Source: an uncultured Prevotellaceae bacterium
GTDB taxonomy: Bacteria; Bacteroidota; Bacteroidia; Bacteroidales; Bacteroidaceae
Assembly: GCA_949299545.1 (NCBI GenBank)
Contig: CASGAM010000023.1
Coordinates: 1 to 64,000, forward strand
Reading direction: 5' to 3'
Length of the DNA: 64,000 nucleotides
Both the position numbers and the translations under genes were made by a program. Each line of letters begins with the position of its first letter. Position 1 is the first letter of the stretch. Shown in pieces: positions 8,795-18,485 of this stretch. Under the pieces are notes generated by a model. That model was not told where the DNA came from, searched no databases, and saw nothing but the letters and a program-made list of their open reading frames with translations.

Positions 8795-9524
8795 ATACGA
8801 AATTAATCCCGAACGGATTCCTGAACATATAGCAATCATCATGGACGGCAACGGACGATGGGCAAAAGCCAAAGGGCTACCCAGAACTGCCGGACACCAG
8901 CAAGGTGTGGAAACTGTAAAGAAAATCACTGAAGAAGCCACACGATTGGGCGTAAAATACCTGACGCTTTACACTTTCTCAACAGAAAACTGGAAAAGAC
9001 CAGCTGATGAAATTGCCGCTCTCATGGGACTGATTATAGACCATCTCGAAGAAGAAATCTTCATGAAAAACAATGTGCGTTTTCGCATGATTGGAGACAT
9101 GTCACGTATCCCTACACAGGTCAGACAACGTATCATAGAATGTATGGAACGAACTAAGGAAAACAACAAGATGACAATGGTCATAGCCCTTAGTTATTCC
9201 TCACGCTGGGAACTGACAGAAGCAACTCGGAAAATTGCAGCAAAAATACAAACTGGAGAACTGACTCTCTCGTCAATCACGGAAGAAACTGTCAACAGTC
9301 AATTGGAAACCGCTTTCATGCCCGACCCAGATTTGCTCATTCGCACAGGTGGAGAATTAAGGATTAGCAACTACCTGCTTTGGCAATGTGCTTATACGGA
9401 ATTTTATTTCTGTGACACATTTTGGCCGGACTTTAACGAAGAGGAATTCCATAAAGCCATCCATGACTACCAGTCAAGAGAACGAAGATTTGGAAAAACA
9501 AGCGAGCAAGTGACTACAAAATAA
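8784..9524 (+). CDS. uppS: Isoprenyl transferase (undecaprenyl diphosphate synthase)
   Basis: UppS builds the C55 lipid carrier for peptidoglycan and surface polysaccharides from isopentenyl diphosphate. The 246-residue protein has the cis-prenyltransferase motifs: [16 protein letters not shown] with the catalytic Asp, [14 protein letters not shown], and the C-terminal [19 protein letters not shown] and [13 protein letters not shown]. It overlaps the barrel gene upstream by 11 bases and precedes bamA by 8 bases, so lipid-carrier and outer-membrane assembly genes are linked. Confidence 0.97.
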   Translation: MSFKYEINPERIPEHIAIIMDGNGRWAKAKGLPRTAGHQQGVETVKKITEEATRLGVKYLTLYTFSTENWKRPADEIAALMGLIIDHLEEEIFMKNNVRFRMIGDMSRIPTQVRQRIIECMERTKENNKMTMVIALSYSSRWELTEATRKIAAKIQTGELTLSSITEETVNSQLETAFMPDPDLLIRTGGELRISNYLLWQCAYTEFYFCDTFWPDFNEEEFHKAIHDYQSRERRFGKTSEQVTTK

Positions 9525-9532
9525 AATACGAA

Positions 9533-12163
9533 ATGAATTTTGCCAGACTAAATATACTTCTTATTATAACTCTTATCCTAGGCATACATGTAAACGCTCA
9601 GGATCTGCAAGAAAAGAAGATAAAACCCATTATCGAATACTCCCGAATTCCCCGCCCATACGAAATCGGCGGTATAGTTGTTAATGGAGCAGACAATTAT
9701 GACGACTACATCCTCATCGGATTATCCGGATTATCCGTCGGTCAACGAATTAACATCCCAGGCGATGAAATAACCGAAGCCATCAAACGCTTTTGGAGCA
9801 ATGGACTATTCTCTAACATCAGCATAACGGCTGATAGCATCGTTGGCAACAAGGCATACCTATGCATCAACCTTACACAACGTCCACGAGTATCACAAAT
9901 CAACTATCACGGCGTAAAGAAAGGAGAGCGTGAGGACCTCGAAACGAGATTAGGACTTATGAAGGACAACCAGTTAACCCCTAACATGGTTGACAGAGCA
10001 ACAATCCTCGCAAAAAAGTACTTTGATGACAAAGGTTACAAAAATGCAGAAGTAAATATTGTTCAACGGGATGATGTAACTGATCCTAATCGAGTTATCG
10101 TTGACATATATATTGACAAAAAAGAAAAAGTCAAAATCAATTCTATCACGATTGAAGGAAACCATGCACTCAGTACTAAGAAAATAAAAGGTACAATGTT
10201 CATTCCCGGCGTCTTTAAGAAAACAAACGAAAAAGGACGCCCAGGGAGCTGGTTCAGGACTAAAAAATTCATTGAAGAACGTTACGAAGAGGACAAGGAG
10301 AACCTTATCAACAAATATAATGAATTAGGTTACAGAGACGCCATGATTGTGTGCGACAGCGTAACTCCTCATGACGAAAAGACTGTCGATATCTATGTCA
10401 AAGTCGAAGAAGGACAAAAATACTATGTACGCAACATCGAATGGGTGGGCAATACCGTATATAATACAGATATACTTAACGCCTTGCTGCGAATGAAAAA
10501 AGGAGATGTTTATAATCAAAAGTTCCTGAATGACCGCACTACAAACGACGAAGATGCCATAGGCAACTTATATTATAATAACGGTTATGTATTCTACAGA
10601 CTTCAACCAATAGAAATCAATGTCGACGGCGATTCCATTGACCTTGAAATGCGTATCGACGAAGGTAGACAAGCAACTATACGTCATGTGAGCATCAGCG
10701 GCAACGACCGAGTGTATGAGAATGTCGTCAGACGGGAACTCCGAACAAAACCGGGTGACTTATTCAGCAAAGATGCCTTAGAACGCTCATTCCGTGAAAT
10801 AGCATCCATGGGACATTTTGACCCTGAACAAATCAACCAGGACATTGTACACCCGAACCAAAGTGACGGTACGGTAGACATTGATTGGGATTTAGTATCA
10901 AAATCAAATGACCAAGTGGAATTCTCATTAGGTTACGGACAAACCGGCGTCATTGGAAAAATCGGTTTGAAATTTTCAAACTTCAGTTTAGCCAATTTAT
11001 TCAAAAAAGGTGGTATCCGCCGTGGCATCCTGCCGCAAGGTAACGGTGAGACATTCAGCATCAGTGGACAAACAAATGGACAATTCTACCAATCATACAG
11101 CATTGATTACATGAATCCTTGGTTTGGTGGAAAACGTCCGAATTCTTTGTCATTCTCAGCCTTTTTCTCTAAACAAACGGATGTATACGACAATTATTAC
11201 AACTCGTCTTACTACAATAATTATTATAATTATTTGTATGGTTACGGCACGAGCGGTTCAAACTATTACGAAAACTTTCTCGACCCTGATTCATATGTCA
11301 AACTTCTCGGCGTATCTTTAGGATGGGGAAAACGTTTAAGATGGCCTGATGACTATTTCACTTTATCCGCCAGTCTGGCTTACCAACGTTATATCTTAAA
11401 GAATTGGGATTATTTCCTGATTGCAAATGGCTCCTGCAATAATATCGTTTTAAATCTGACTTTGGCTCGCAGTTCAACTGATAACCCGATATTCCCAAGA
11501 CGCGGTTCAGAATTCATGCTGTCTGTAGGACTTACACCACCATATTCCCTTTTCGATAATATAAATTATGAAGATCTCGGAAACAACTACCAAAGTTCAA
11601 CTTATCAAAAAGAACTCCAAAAAAAGTATAAATGGATTGAATACCACAAATGGAAGTTCAAAAGCCGTAGTTTTATTGCGTTAAGCAATAAAGCTAAATG
11701 TCCTGTGCTAATGGCTCGTGTGGAATTCGGTATATTAGGTTCCTACAACCAACATAAGAAATCACCATTTGAAACATTCTTTGTCGGAGGCGACGGAATG
11801 TCAGGCTATACCACAACTTATGCCACTGAAACCATAGGACTTCGTGGATATGACAATGGCGCCCTCACGCCAAATGGCTATACCGGCTATGCTTACGACC
11901 GCTTTACACTGGAACTCCGATACCCGTTAATGCTTCAGGGTTCTACAAATATCTACGCGTTGACATTTATAGAAGGTGGTAATGCTTGGATGAATGTAAA
12001 AGACTTCAACCCGTTCGATCTGAAACGTTCTGCAGGCGTTGGCGTACGCGTTATTCTCCCAATGGTAGGTCTATTAGGTGTTGACTGGGCATACGGATTT
12101 GATAAGGTATTTGGTCAAAAAGGCGGGAGCCAATTCCACTTTATTTTAGGACAAGAATTTTAA
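9533..12163 (+). CDS. bamA: Outer membrane protein assembly factor BamA
   Basis: BamA inserts beta-barrel proteins into the outer membrane. The 876-residue protein has a signal peptide, a string of POTRA repeats (about 45-420, with GDVYNQKFLNDR and GDLFSKDALERS-type starts) and a C-terminal 16-strand barrel (about 440-876) ending in FHFILGQEF, the expected aromatic end. The barrel contains the typical VRGY-type motif as GLRGYDNGAL. A Tyr/Asn-rich segment lies at about residues 549-581. It sits between uppS and the OmpH genes. Confidence 0.95.
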   Translation: MNFARLNILLIITLILGIHVNAQDLQEKKIKPIIEYSRIPRPYEIGGIVVNGADNYDDYILIGLSGLSVGQRINIPGDEITEAIKRFWSNGLFSNISITADSIVGNKAYLCINLTQRPRVSQINYHGVKKGEREDLETRLGLMKDNQLTPNMVDRATILAKKYFDDKGYKNAEVNIVQRDDVTDPNRVIVDIYIDKKEKVKINSITIEGNHALSTKKIKGTMFIPGVFKKTNEKGRPGSWFRTKKFIEERYEEDKENLINKYNELGYRDAMIVCDSVTPHDEKTVDIYVKVEEGQKYYVRNIEWVGNTVYNTDILNALLRMKKGDVYNQKFLNDRTTNDEDAIGNLYYNNGYVFYRLQPIEINVDGDSIDLEMRIDEGRQATIRHVSISGNDRVYENVVRRELRTKPGDLFSKDALERSFREIASMGHFDPEQINQDIVHPNQSDGTVDIDWDLVSKSNDQVEFSLGYGQTGVIGKIGLKFSNFSLANLFKKGGIRRGILPQGNGETFSISGQTNGQFYQSYSIDYMNPWFGGKRPNSLSFSAFFSKQTDVYDNYYNSSYYNNYYNYLYGYGTSGSNYYENFLDPDSYVKLLGVSLGWGKRLRWPDDYFTLSASLAYQRYILKNWDYFLIANGSCNNIVLNLTLARSSTDNPIFPRRGSEFMLSVGLTPPYSLFDNINYEDLGNNYQSSTYQKELQKKYKWIEYHKWKFKSRSFIALSNKAKCPVLMARVEFGILGSYNQHKKSPFETFFVGGDGMSGYTTTYATETIGLRGYDNGALTPNGYTGYAYDRFTLELRYPLMLQGSTNIYALTFIEGGNAWMNVKDFNPFDLKRSAGVGVRVILPMVGLLGVDWAYGFDKVFGQKGGSQFHFILGQEF

Positions 12164-12182
12164 CCATAAAACAATATGCAAT

Positions 12183-12698
12183 ATGAAAAGAACATTTAGT
12201 CTTCTAGTTTTATTTTCTGCATTGGTTGTTCAGGTGAACGCTCAAAAGTTCGCTCTCATTGACATGGAATATATCTTGAAGAATATCCCGGCATACGAAC
12301 GGGCAAATGAACAGTTAAACCAAGTGTCAAAAAAATGGCAGGCTGAGGTTGATGTCTTAACAGAAGAAGCCCAAACATTGTACAAAAACTACCAAAGTGA
12401 GGCTGTTTTTCTAAGTGCTGAACAGAAAACAAAAAAGGAAGAAGAGATCATAGCGAAGGAAAAGGAAGCAGCTGAACTTAAAAAGAAATATTTTGCTCCG
12501 GACGGCGAACTTTTCAAAAAACGTGAAAGCTTGATGGCTCCAATTCAAGATGAAATCTACAACGCCGTAAAAGACATATCAGAAAGTAAAGGTTATTCTC
12601 TCATTCTTGACAGAGCATCCGATACGGGCATCATTTTTGCATCTCCTCGCATTGACATCAGTAACGAAGTCCTGACAAAATTAGGATATTCCAATTAA
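12183..12698 (+). CDS. OmpH/Skp-family periplasmic chaperone 1
   Basis: A 171-residue protein with a signal peptide ending in VNAQ, the first strand KFALIDMEYIL, and a long charged coiled-coil (about residues 45-115). This is the layout of Skp/OmpH chaperones, which hold unfolded outer-membrane proteins on the way to BamA. It is 19 bases downstream of bamA. It is the first of three related copies in tandem and has the longest insertion of Lys/Glu residues in its helices. Confidence 0.92.
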   Translation: MKRTFSLLVLFSALVVQVNAQKFALIDMEYILKNIPAYERANEQLNQVSKKWQAEVDVLTEEAQTLYKNYQSEAVFLSAEQKTKKEEEIIAKEKEAAELKKKYFAPDGELFKKRESLMAPIQDEIYNAVKDISESKGYSLILDRASDTGIIFASPRIDISNEVLTKLGYSN

Positions 12699-12704
12699 CA
12701 TTGC

Positions 12705-12712
12705 TACATTTG
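12705..12712 (+). promoter_or_regulatory. Promoter -7 box before second OmpH gene
   Basis: TACATTTG matches TAnnTTTG and lies 41 bases before the ATG at 12754, just after the first OmpH gene. It would allow the second OmpH gene to be expressed separately from bamA. Confidence 0.5.
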
Positions 12713-12753
12713 CATCCAAAGAAAAAGAAAAGAAACATTTAATAACTCAAAAC

Positions 12754-13251
12754 ATGAAAAAAATTATCCTAATGTTCTTGCTGGCTATTCCGGCAAGCAT
12801 TTCTGCGCAAAAGTTCGGCCATTTCAACTCTGCCGACATCATTCAGCTTATGCCTGAATATACAACAGCTCAAACCGAAATCCAGACTCTTCAGAAACAA
12901 TATGAAGACGACCTCAAACGTATGCAAGACGAGCTGACAAAAAAATCCAATGAATACGAAAATGAGAAAGCCAATCTCTTGGATAATGTAAGGCAACGCA
13001 GGGAAACAGAACTACAAGATTTGTATAACCGGATTCAACAAAGCTATCAAGACAATCAACAATCTTTGCAACAAGTTTCACAACAGAAAATGCAAGCTAT
13101 CTCTGAAAAAATGCTGAATGCCATCAAAGAAGTTGGCATAGAAGGCAACTACCTTTATATTATGGATATTTCTGCCGGAATACCATATATCAGCACAACT
13201 CTCAGCACTGATGTCACAACACAAGTCAAACAAAAATTAGGTTTAAAATAA
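12754..13251 (+). CDS. OmpH/Skp-family periplasmic chaperone 2
   Basis: A 165-residue OmpH-like protein: signal peptide ending in ISAQ, first strand KFGHFNSADIIQLMPEY, and a Gln/Glu-rich coiled coil (about 40-110), then the closing strands YLYIMDISAGIPYIS. It shares the start pattern (KFG...IQ.MPEYTTAQ) with the third copy more than with the first. It should act in the periplasm as a chaperone for outer-membrane proteins. Confidence 0.92.
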   Translation: MKKIILMFLLAIPASISAQKFGHFNSADIIQLMPEYTTAQTEIQTLQKQYEDDLKRMQDELTKKSNEYENEKANLLDNVRQRRETELQDLYNRIQQSYQDNQQSLQQVSQQKMQAISEKMLNAIKEVGIEGNYLYIMDISAGIPYISTTLSTDVTTQVKQKLGLK

Positions 13252-13268
13252 AACCATAAAGATATGGA

Positions 13269-13304
13269 CGAAGCAAAGAACCATAATCAATGGTTCTCGC
13301 TTCG
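13269..13304 (+). terminator. Hairpin between OmpH genes 2 and 3
   Basis: A nearly perfect hairpin: cgaagcaaagaaccat (13269-13284) against atggttctcgcttcg (13290-13304), with a 5-base loop and a single unpaired base, followed by the T-rich ttcttttg. This looks like an intrinsic terminator or attenuator before the third OmpH gene. Confidence 0.65.
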
Positions 13305-13341
13305 TTCTTTTGCTACAAACCAACTTTAAACAGATATAGAC

Positions 13342-13905
13342 ATGCCGAACATACGCCATATACTCTCCTCTGTGCTACTTCTGTTGATTATTACATCATC
13401 AGCGGCACAAATCCAACCCAAATTCGGCTATCTTAGTTACAACAGTATATTCCAAGCTATGCCAGAATATGCAACAGCACAACAAAAGCTCAAAGAGTTG
13501 AAGAGCAAATATGACGCTGAAGCTCAAAGAAGCGAGAACGATTTCCAGAGGAAATTCAACGAATTTTTGCAGGGACAAAAAGACTTTCCTGAAAACATCC
13601 TTCAAAAGAGACAGAACGAATTGCAAGAATTGCAGGAAGAAGGAATACGCTTCAGACAAGAAGCCACAGAGTTACTGAAAAAAGCAGAAAAGGAATTACA
13701 GGCAGACATGCTCTTTATCCTCAATGAAGCCATTAAAGCTGTCGGAATTGAAAACAATTACAGTTTCATCATCAATATTGACGGCAACACATGTCCTTTT
13801 ATTAACCCAGCCAATGGAGATGATGTTACCAATAAGGTTCGAGAAAAATTAAACCTTCCACTTGTGTCCCAACCGCAACAAACCACAAACCAGACGGTAA
13901 AATGA
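13342..13905 (+). CDS. OmpH/Skp-family periplasmic chaperone 3
   Basis: A 187-residue third OmpH-like protein: signal peptide ending in SSAAQ, first strand KFGYLSYNSIFQAMPEY, a charged coiled coil (about 45-125), the strand NYSFIINIDGNTCPFI, and an extra Gln/Thr-rich tail of about 15 residues. Its stop codon overlaps the murI start by four bases (ATGA), so the two are translationally coupled. Confidence 0.9.
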   Translation: MPNIRHILSSVLLLLIITSSAAQIQPKFGYLSYNSIFQAMPEYATAQQKLKELKSKYDAEAQRSENDFQRKFNEFLQGQKDFPENILQKRQNELQELQEEGIRFRQEATELLKKAEKELQADMLFILNEAIKAVGIENNYSFIINIDGNTCPFINPANGDDVTNKVREKLNLPLVSQPQQTTNQTVK

Positions 13906-14750
13906 GCAACCCTCAAAATACAGTACCAGGACCGATAGGAATATTCGACTCTGGCTACGGAGGATTAACTATCCTACACCAAATTAAACAACTATTGCCA
14001 CAATATGATTATTTATACTTAGGTGACAATGCCAGGACGCCTTATGGTACCCGTTCTTTTGAGGTCGTATACGAGTTCACTCTCGAAGCCGTTGAAAAGC
14101 TCTTCAGCATGGGATGCAATTTGGTAATTTTGGCTTGTAACACAGCATCAGCAAAAGCCCTAAAAACAATCCAACAGAATGATCTGAAAAGGATGACAAC
14201 ACTAAAAAAAGTCCTTGGCATCATTCGGCCAACCGCAGAATGCGTTGATAAGTTGACACATAGCAGGCATGTTGGAATCTTAGCAACCGACGGAACTATA
14301 AAATCAGGTTCATATCCATTAGAAATTCACAAACTTTATCCCGACATAACAGTAACCGGTGAAGCATGTCCTATGTGGGTTCCATTAGTTGAAAATTACG
14401 AATTTGATTCTCCTGGTGCTGATTATTTTGTACAAAAGCGCATCAACAACCTACTCAGGAAGGATCCTGAGATTGATACTATTATACTCGGCTGTACTCA
14501 TTATCCGTTGTTGATTAATAAAATCATGAAATACACACCAAGAAACATCAAGTTAGTGCCCCAAGGCGAATATGTGGCTTATAGTCTAAAAAGCTATTTG
14601 GAACGGCATCATGAAATTGAGGAGCTTTGTACTAAAAAAGGTTCATGCCGTTTTTTAACCACTGAATCACCCGAAAAATTTAAGGAGTCTGCATCCGTCT
14701 TTCTTAGAAAACATATAGAAGCAGAAAGAGTTACCTTGGAAAAGGTTTAA
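13902..14750 (+). CDS. murI: Glutamate racemase
   Basis: MurI makes D-glutamate for peptidoglycan. The 282-residue protein has both catalytic cysteine motifs, LACNTASA (about residue 77) and LGCTHYPLL (about residue 197), plus GIFDSGYGG and DNARTPYG at the N-terminal half. The start overlaps the stop of the third OmpH gene. It ends the plus-strand envelope block and is convergent with the permease gene. Confidence 0.96.
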   Translation: MSNPQNTVPGPIGIFDSGYGGLTILHQIKQLLPQYDYLYLGDNARTPYGTRSFEVVYEFTLEAVEKLFSMGCNLVILACNTASAKALKTIQQNDLKRMTTLKKVLGIIRPTAECVDKLTHSRHVGILATDGTIKSGSYPLEIHKLYPDITVTGEACPMWVPLVENYEFDSPGADYFVQKRINNLLRKDPEIDTIILGCTHYPLLINKIMKYTPRNIKLVPQGEYVAYSLKSYLERHHEIEELCTKKGSCRFLTTESPEKFKESASVFLRKHIEAERVTLEKV

Positions 14751-14763
14751 GTATCAAAGACGT

Positions 14764-15990
14764 TTAAAGAAATTGCCGAACCAAATAACGTACAGGCCAC
14801 CAGATAGCCAGCCCACTGACAATTATTACTGTTGCAAAAACTACCAGCAAATCACCGACATGCACACTGACCGGATAAGCATCTACAACCATGCTGCCAG
14901 CAGAATTTCCTAAAGTCAACAAACCATATTGCTGTTGTATCATACAAAGTAAAAGACCGACAAAAATCCCTATAAAAGCTCCAATTCCGGAAATCATAAC
15001 CCCTTCAAACCGGAAAATATTGATAACATCCTTCTTCAAAAGTCCTAAATTCTGCAACGTAACGACATCTGTACGCTTTTCTATAATAAGCATCGAAACT
15101 GAACCTATTATATTAAAACATGCAATAAACAAAATAAAAGAAAGGAAAAAGTAAGCTATAAGCTTCTCTACTTTCATTATCTTAAAGACATCATCTTGTT
15201 GTTCATATCTGTCAAGGACACGATATTTATTCCCCAAAATCTGACATATTTGTTCCTTAACCTTATCTACCGAATAATCGGGCTTTATCTTTAGTTCTAC
15301 AGCTGAAATCCTATCAACCATATCAAAAAGTCTGCCGGCAAAACCTAAAGAAGTCAATACATAATTTGCATCATATTTTGCCTGTTTCACAACAAACACA
15401 ACACCAGGAGAATATAATTCGTCCTGCCTGAAACCTGTCAGCGGATTCATCAAATTTATTTTCTCACCACGTCGCGGAGCATAAACCTGCAGAGGAACAT
15501 CAAATGAGGCACCGACACCCAACTCCATAGCAAGTTGTATACCCAAAACACCATATTCCAACACGTCAGCGTGAAGGATAAATTCGCCGGGACCATACAA
15601 AATATTACGAATATCTGTCAGTTGCTCAAAATTATCTTCCACACCTTTTATTGTCACCATCACTTGCTTGTCATCTACTGTGATCAAAGCCTGCTCTTCC
15701 AGCGTCCGGCTAAAAACAGCAACCTCAGGCATTTCTGCTATTTTTTCTAGGAGCGGATCTTGCGCGTCCATAGTTTTTCCTTTATCAGGTACAATCTTTA
15801 GCTGTGCGTCAATCTCCGTAAAGAACGAAGCCACAAGTTCTTCAAAACCATTAAATACCGACATGGTACAAACCATGGCCATCGTAGCTAGTGCTACGCC
15901 ACAAACAGAAATCGCTGATATAATATTTATTGCATTATGCGATTTCTTTGAGAATAGATAATGTCGGGCAATATAAGAAGAAAGATTCAT
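14764..15990 (-). CDS. FtsX/LolE-type ABC transporter permease
   Basis: A 408-residue inner-membrane protein with one N-terminal membrane segment (about 20-45), a large periplasmic domain (about 50-270) and three C-terminal membrane segments (about 275-400). This is the MacB/LolC/LolE arrangement. A role in lipoprotein release to the outer membrane is plausible from family knowledge, but its ATPase partner is not next to it. Its start overlaps the rbfA stop by four bases. Confidence 0.88.
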   Translation of the reverse strand: MNLSSYIARHYLFSKKSHNAINIISAISVCGVALATMAMVCTMSVFNGFEELVASFFTEIDAQLKIVPDKGKTMDAQDPLLEKIAEMPEVAVFSRTLEEQALITVDDKQVMVTIKGVEDNFEQLTDIRNILYGPGEFILHADVLEYGVLGIQLAMELGVGASFDVPLQVYAPRRGEKINLMNPLTGFRQDELYSPGVVFVVKQAKYDANYVLTSLGFAGRLFDMVDRISAVELKIKPDYSVDKVKEQICQILGNKYRVLDRYEQQDDVFKIMKVEKLIAYFFLSFILFIACFNIIGSVSMLIIEKRTDVVTLQNLGLLKKDVINIFRFEGVMISGIGAFIGIFVGLLLCMIQQQYGLLTLGNSAGSMVVDAYPVSVHVGDLLVVFATVIIVSGLAIWWPVRYLVRQFL

Positions 15991-16322
15991 TCTTTCAGCA
16001 GTTTGTCGATATTCTCAAGATAATCCAAAGAATCATCCACAAAGAATTTCAGTTCAGGAATTATGCGAAGCTGGAAACGTACCCTTGTTCCTAATTCATA
16101 CCGGATTGTCTTCATGTTTGCGTTAATATTCGCAACAATTTCCGCACTTCTTTCACTTGGAAAGACACTCAAATAAACCTTGCATACACTTAAATCGGGA
16201 CTAATACGGCAAGCACTAACAGAAACGAGTACGCCTTTCATCCCCTTCGTCTGCAACATAAACATCTCACTGAGTTCCTTCTGAATTAATCGGGCTATTT
16301 TATTCTGTCTTGTTGTTTCCAT
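15987..16322 (-). CDS. rbfA: Ribosome-binding factor A
   Basis: RbfA binds the small ribosomal subunit during 16S rRNA maturation. The 111-residue protein has the expected KH-like pattern: RQNKIARLIQKELSEM at the N-terminus, VSVSACRISPDLSVCKVYLSVFP in the middle and LRIIPELKFFVDDSLDY at the end. It overlaps the downstream permease gene by four bases and follows the O-methyltransferase gene by 8 bases. Confidence 0.95.
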   Translation of the reverse strand: METTRQNKIARLIQKELSEMFMLQTKGMKGVLVSVSACRISPDLSVCKVYLSVFPSERSAEIVANINANMKTIRYELGTRVRFQLRIIPELKFFVDDSLDYLENIDKLLKE

Positions 16323-16330
16323 AAAATTCT

Positions 16331-16969
16331 TTATTTTTTTCTGATTATTGTCAAACCGTCTCTTAACGGCAATATTACTTTTTCCACCCGCTCATCAATG
16401 GCAACCATGTCATTAAAAGACATAATACCTTCTGTTTGAGCATCACGATGTTTTTGTTCTTCGACAACATGCCCGTCCCACAATGTATTATCTGCCAAAA
16501 TATATCCACCCGACTTGAGCTTCGGCAAAACCATCTCATAATAATCTGAATATCTTCGTTTATCTCCATCAATAAATGCAAGTTCAAATTCCACATCCAT
16601 CAAAGGAACTAAACGGAGTGCATCACCAATGATAAAACTAATTTTGTCCGCATATGGCGAATTATCTATCCATGGACGAGTAAAATCCTCCTGCTCATCA
16701 TTGATCTCAAATGTATAAAGATGTCCGTCTTCTGCCAAGCCTTCTGCCAAACATAATGCGGAATAACCACTATATGTGCCAATTTCCAATATATTACGAG
16801 GACGGATCATCTTGACAAACATCTTCAGCAGACGGCCTTGCAGATGCCCTGACGCCATTCTTGGCCTCAACAGCTTGACATGCGTATCCCTATATAATGC
16901 CGACAGATACATACCTTCCTTATCAATATGTTCTGCAATATATTCGTCAAGACGGTCTGTTTCCTGCAT
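16331..16969 (-). CDS. SAM-dependent O-methyltransferase
   Basis: A 212-residue class I methyltransferase of the caffeoyl-CoA/catechol O-methyltransferase type. It has the SAM-binding motif ILEIGTYSGYSALCLAEGL (about residue 60), LAFIDGDKRRYSDYYE (metal and SAM site region, about 130), and GGYILADNTLWDGHV. The natural substrate is unknown. It lies 11 bases after pyk and 8 bases before rbfA on the same strand. Confidence 0.92.
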   Translation of the reverse strand: MQETDRLDEYIAEHIDKEGMYLSALYRDTHVKLLRPRMASGHLQGRLLKMFVKMIRPRNILEIGTYSGYSALCLAEGLAEDGHLYTFEINDEQEDFTRPWIDNSPYADKISFIIGDALRLVPLMDVEFELAFIDGDKRRYSDYYEMVLPKLKSGGYILADNTLWDGHVVEEQKHRDAQTEGIMSFNDMVAIDERVEKVILPLRDGLTIIRKK

Positions 16970-16980
16970 ATTTGTTTATT

Positions 16981-18441
16981 CTATAAATATCTGTTTCTGT
17001 TAGGAAGAACATAGTCCAAAGCATATTTAAGGACATCTCCTACCACATTTATCTCCAAAAATGATGTCTTTGCTCCCTGTTTTCCACCACTCAAGTATGC
17101 CACCATATCATTCTCCGACAACACCCCGTCATCCATCAATTTTCTCAAGGCTGCAAAATAATATGCCTGCCCATTGGCCTTTTCCGGCATGTAAATAGCT
17201 TCCACTCCATAAGAAAGGGCTAAATGGCGCATCGTTTTTTCTTTATAACATACGGCCAATACGGGGTACTTTCCTCTAAAAGCGGCCAAACTACGTGCCG
17301 TCAATCCACTAAAGCTATCGGTAATTATTGCCCGGATCGGCATCAGATTTGTGGCTTGCACTGCAGATTTTGCCAAATATGCAGTAACATCCGTATTTTC
17401 CGGATCCAAAGGAATCTGTATATCATTCTCCTGCAATTTGTCTTTTTCCGCTTGAGCTGCAATTTTAGCCATCGTCCGCACAGCCTCTACGGGGTATTTC
17501 CCGTAGGCAGTCTCACCACTTAACATCAAAGCATCCGTACGATAATAAATAGCATTTGCTATATCCGTAACTTCCGCTCTTGTCGGACGAGGATTGTTTA
17601 TCATTGTATGCAACATCTGCGTAGCAACTATTACGGGTTTCTTGGCAAGGATACATTTCTTAATGAGAATACGCTGAATACCCGGTATTCGTTCCTGAGC
17701 CACTTCAATTCCCAGATCACCCCGCGCCACCATGACGCCGTCAGCCACCTCAAGTATTTCATCGATATTATCCACACCTTCCTGATTTTCTATCTTGGCA
17801 ATAATCTTGATATCACTGCCATACGCATCCAAGATCTGGCGTATATCCAGCACATCCTGCTTGTTGCGAACAAAAGAATGTGCAATATAATCAATATCTT
17901 TTTCTATTGCATAAAGAATATTGTTACGATCCTTTTCCGTTAACGAAGGCAAATTGATACGTACGCCGGGAACATTGACACTCTTACGGCTTCCTAACGT
18001 CGCATCGTTACATACTTCACAACACAATGCCTCCTCATCTTTCTCTGTAACGAGCAGTTCCAACTCACCATCATCAATTAACACACGACTACCGATTGTT
18101 AAATCATGGACAAAATCTGGATAGCTGACACATATACAGCCTCTCGTTGTTTCCTGATCAGGATTTCCAACGATCTTTACCTTGTCACCTGTCTTATAAT
18201 CCGTTGATTCTTCTGCATTCTTAGTTGTGCGCACTTCAGGACCCTTTGTATCCATCAATATGGCAATCCTATTTGAAACTTCTCGCACATTGGCAATCAG
18301 TTTTTCAAAACCTTCACGACTAGCATGTGCCGTATTCATACGAACCACATTCATTCCAGCATTAAACAACGCACGAATGAATTCCACGTCACATCGCAAA
18401 TCCGAAATGGACGCCACAATTTTTGTTTTCTTGAGCATCAT
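16981..18441 (-). CDS. pyk: Pyruvate kinase
   Basis: Pyruvate kinase converts phosphoenolpyruvate and ADP to pyruvate and ATP. The 486-residue protein has the N-terminal KIVASISDLRCDVEFI, the substrate site MDTKGPEVRT, the catalytic stretch IIAKIENQEGVDNIDEIL, and GDLGIEVAQERIPGIQ. The usual ATQMLESM is ATQMLHTM here. The C-terminal domain (about 360-486) is complete. The second Met (18438) may be the true start. It is followed closely by the O-methyltransferase gene. Confidence 0.95.
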   Translation of the reverse strand: MMLKKTKIVASISDLRCDVEFIRALFNAGMNVVRMNTAHASREGFEKLIANVREVSNRIAILMDTKGPEVRTTKNAEESTDYKTGDKVKIVGNPDQETTRGCICVSYPDFVHDLTIGSRVLIDDGELELLVTEKDEEALCCEVCNDATLGSRKSVNVPGVRINLPSLTEKDRNNILYAIEKDIDYIAHSFVRNKQDVLDIRQILDAYGSDIKIIAKIENQEGVDNIDEILEVADGVMVARGDLGIEVAQERIPGIQRILIKKCILAKKPVIVATQMLHTMINNPRPTRAEVTDIANAIYYRTDALMLSGETAYGKYPVEAVRTMAKIAAQAEKDKLQENDIQIPLDPENTDVTAYLAKSAVQATNLMPIRAIITDSFSGLTARSLAAFRGKYPVLAVCYKEKTMRHLALSYGVEAIYMPEKANGQAYYFAALRKLMDDGVLSENDMVAYLSGGKQGAKTSFLEINVVGDVLKYALDYVLPNRNRYL

Positions 18442-18485
18442 AATCTTTTACCTATTATATTTTAGTACCATTTATTTTCATCTTA

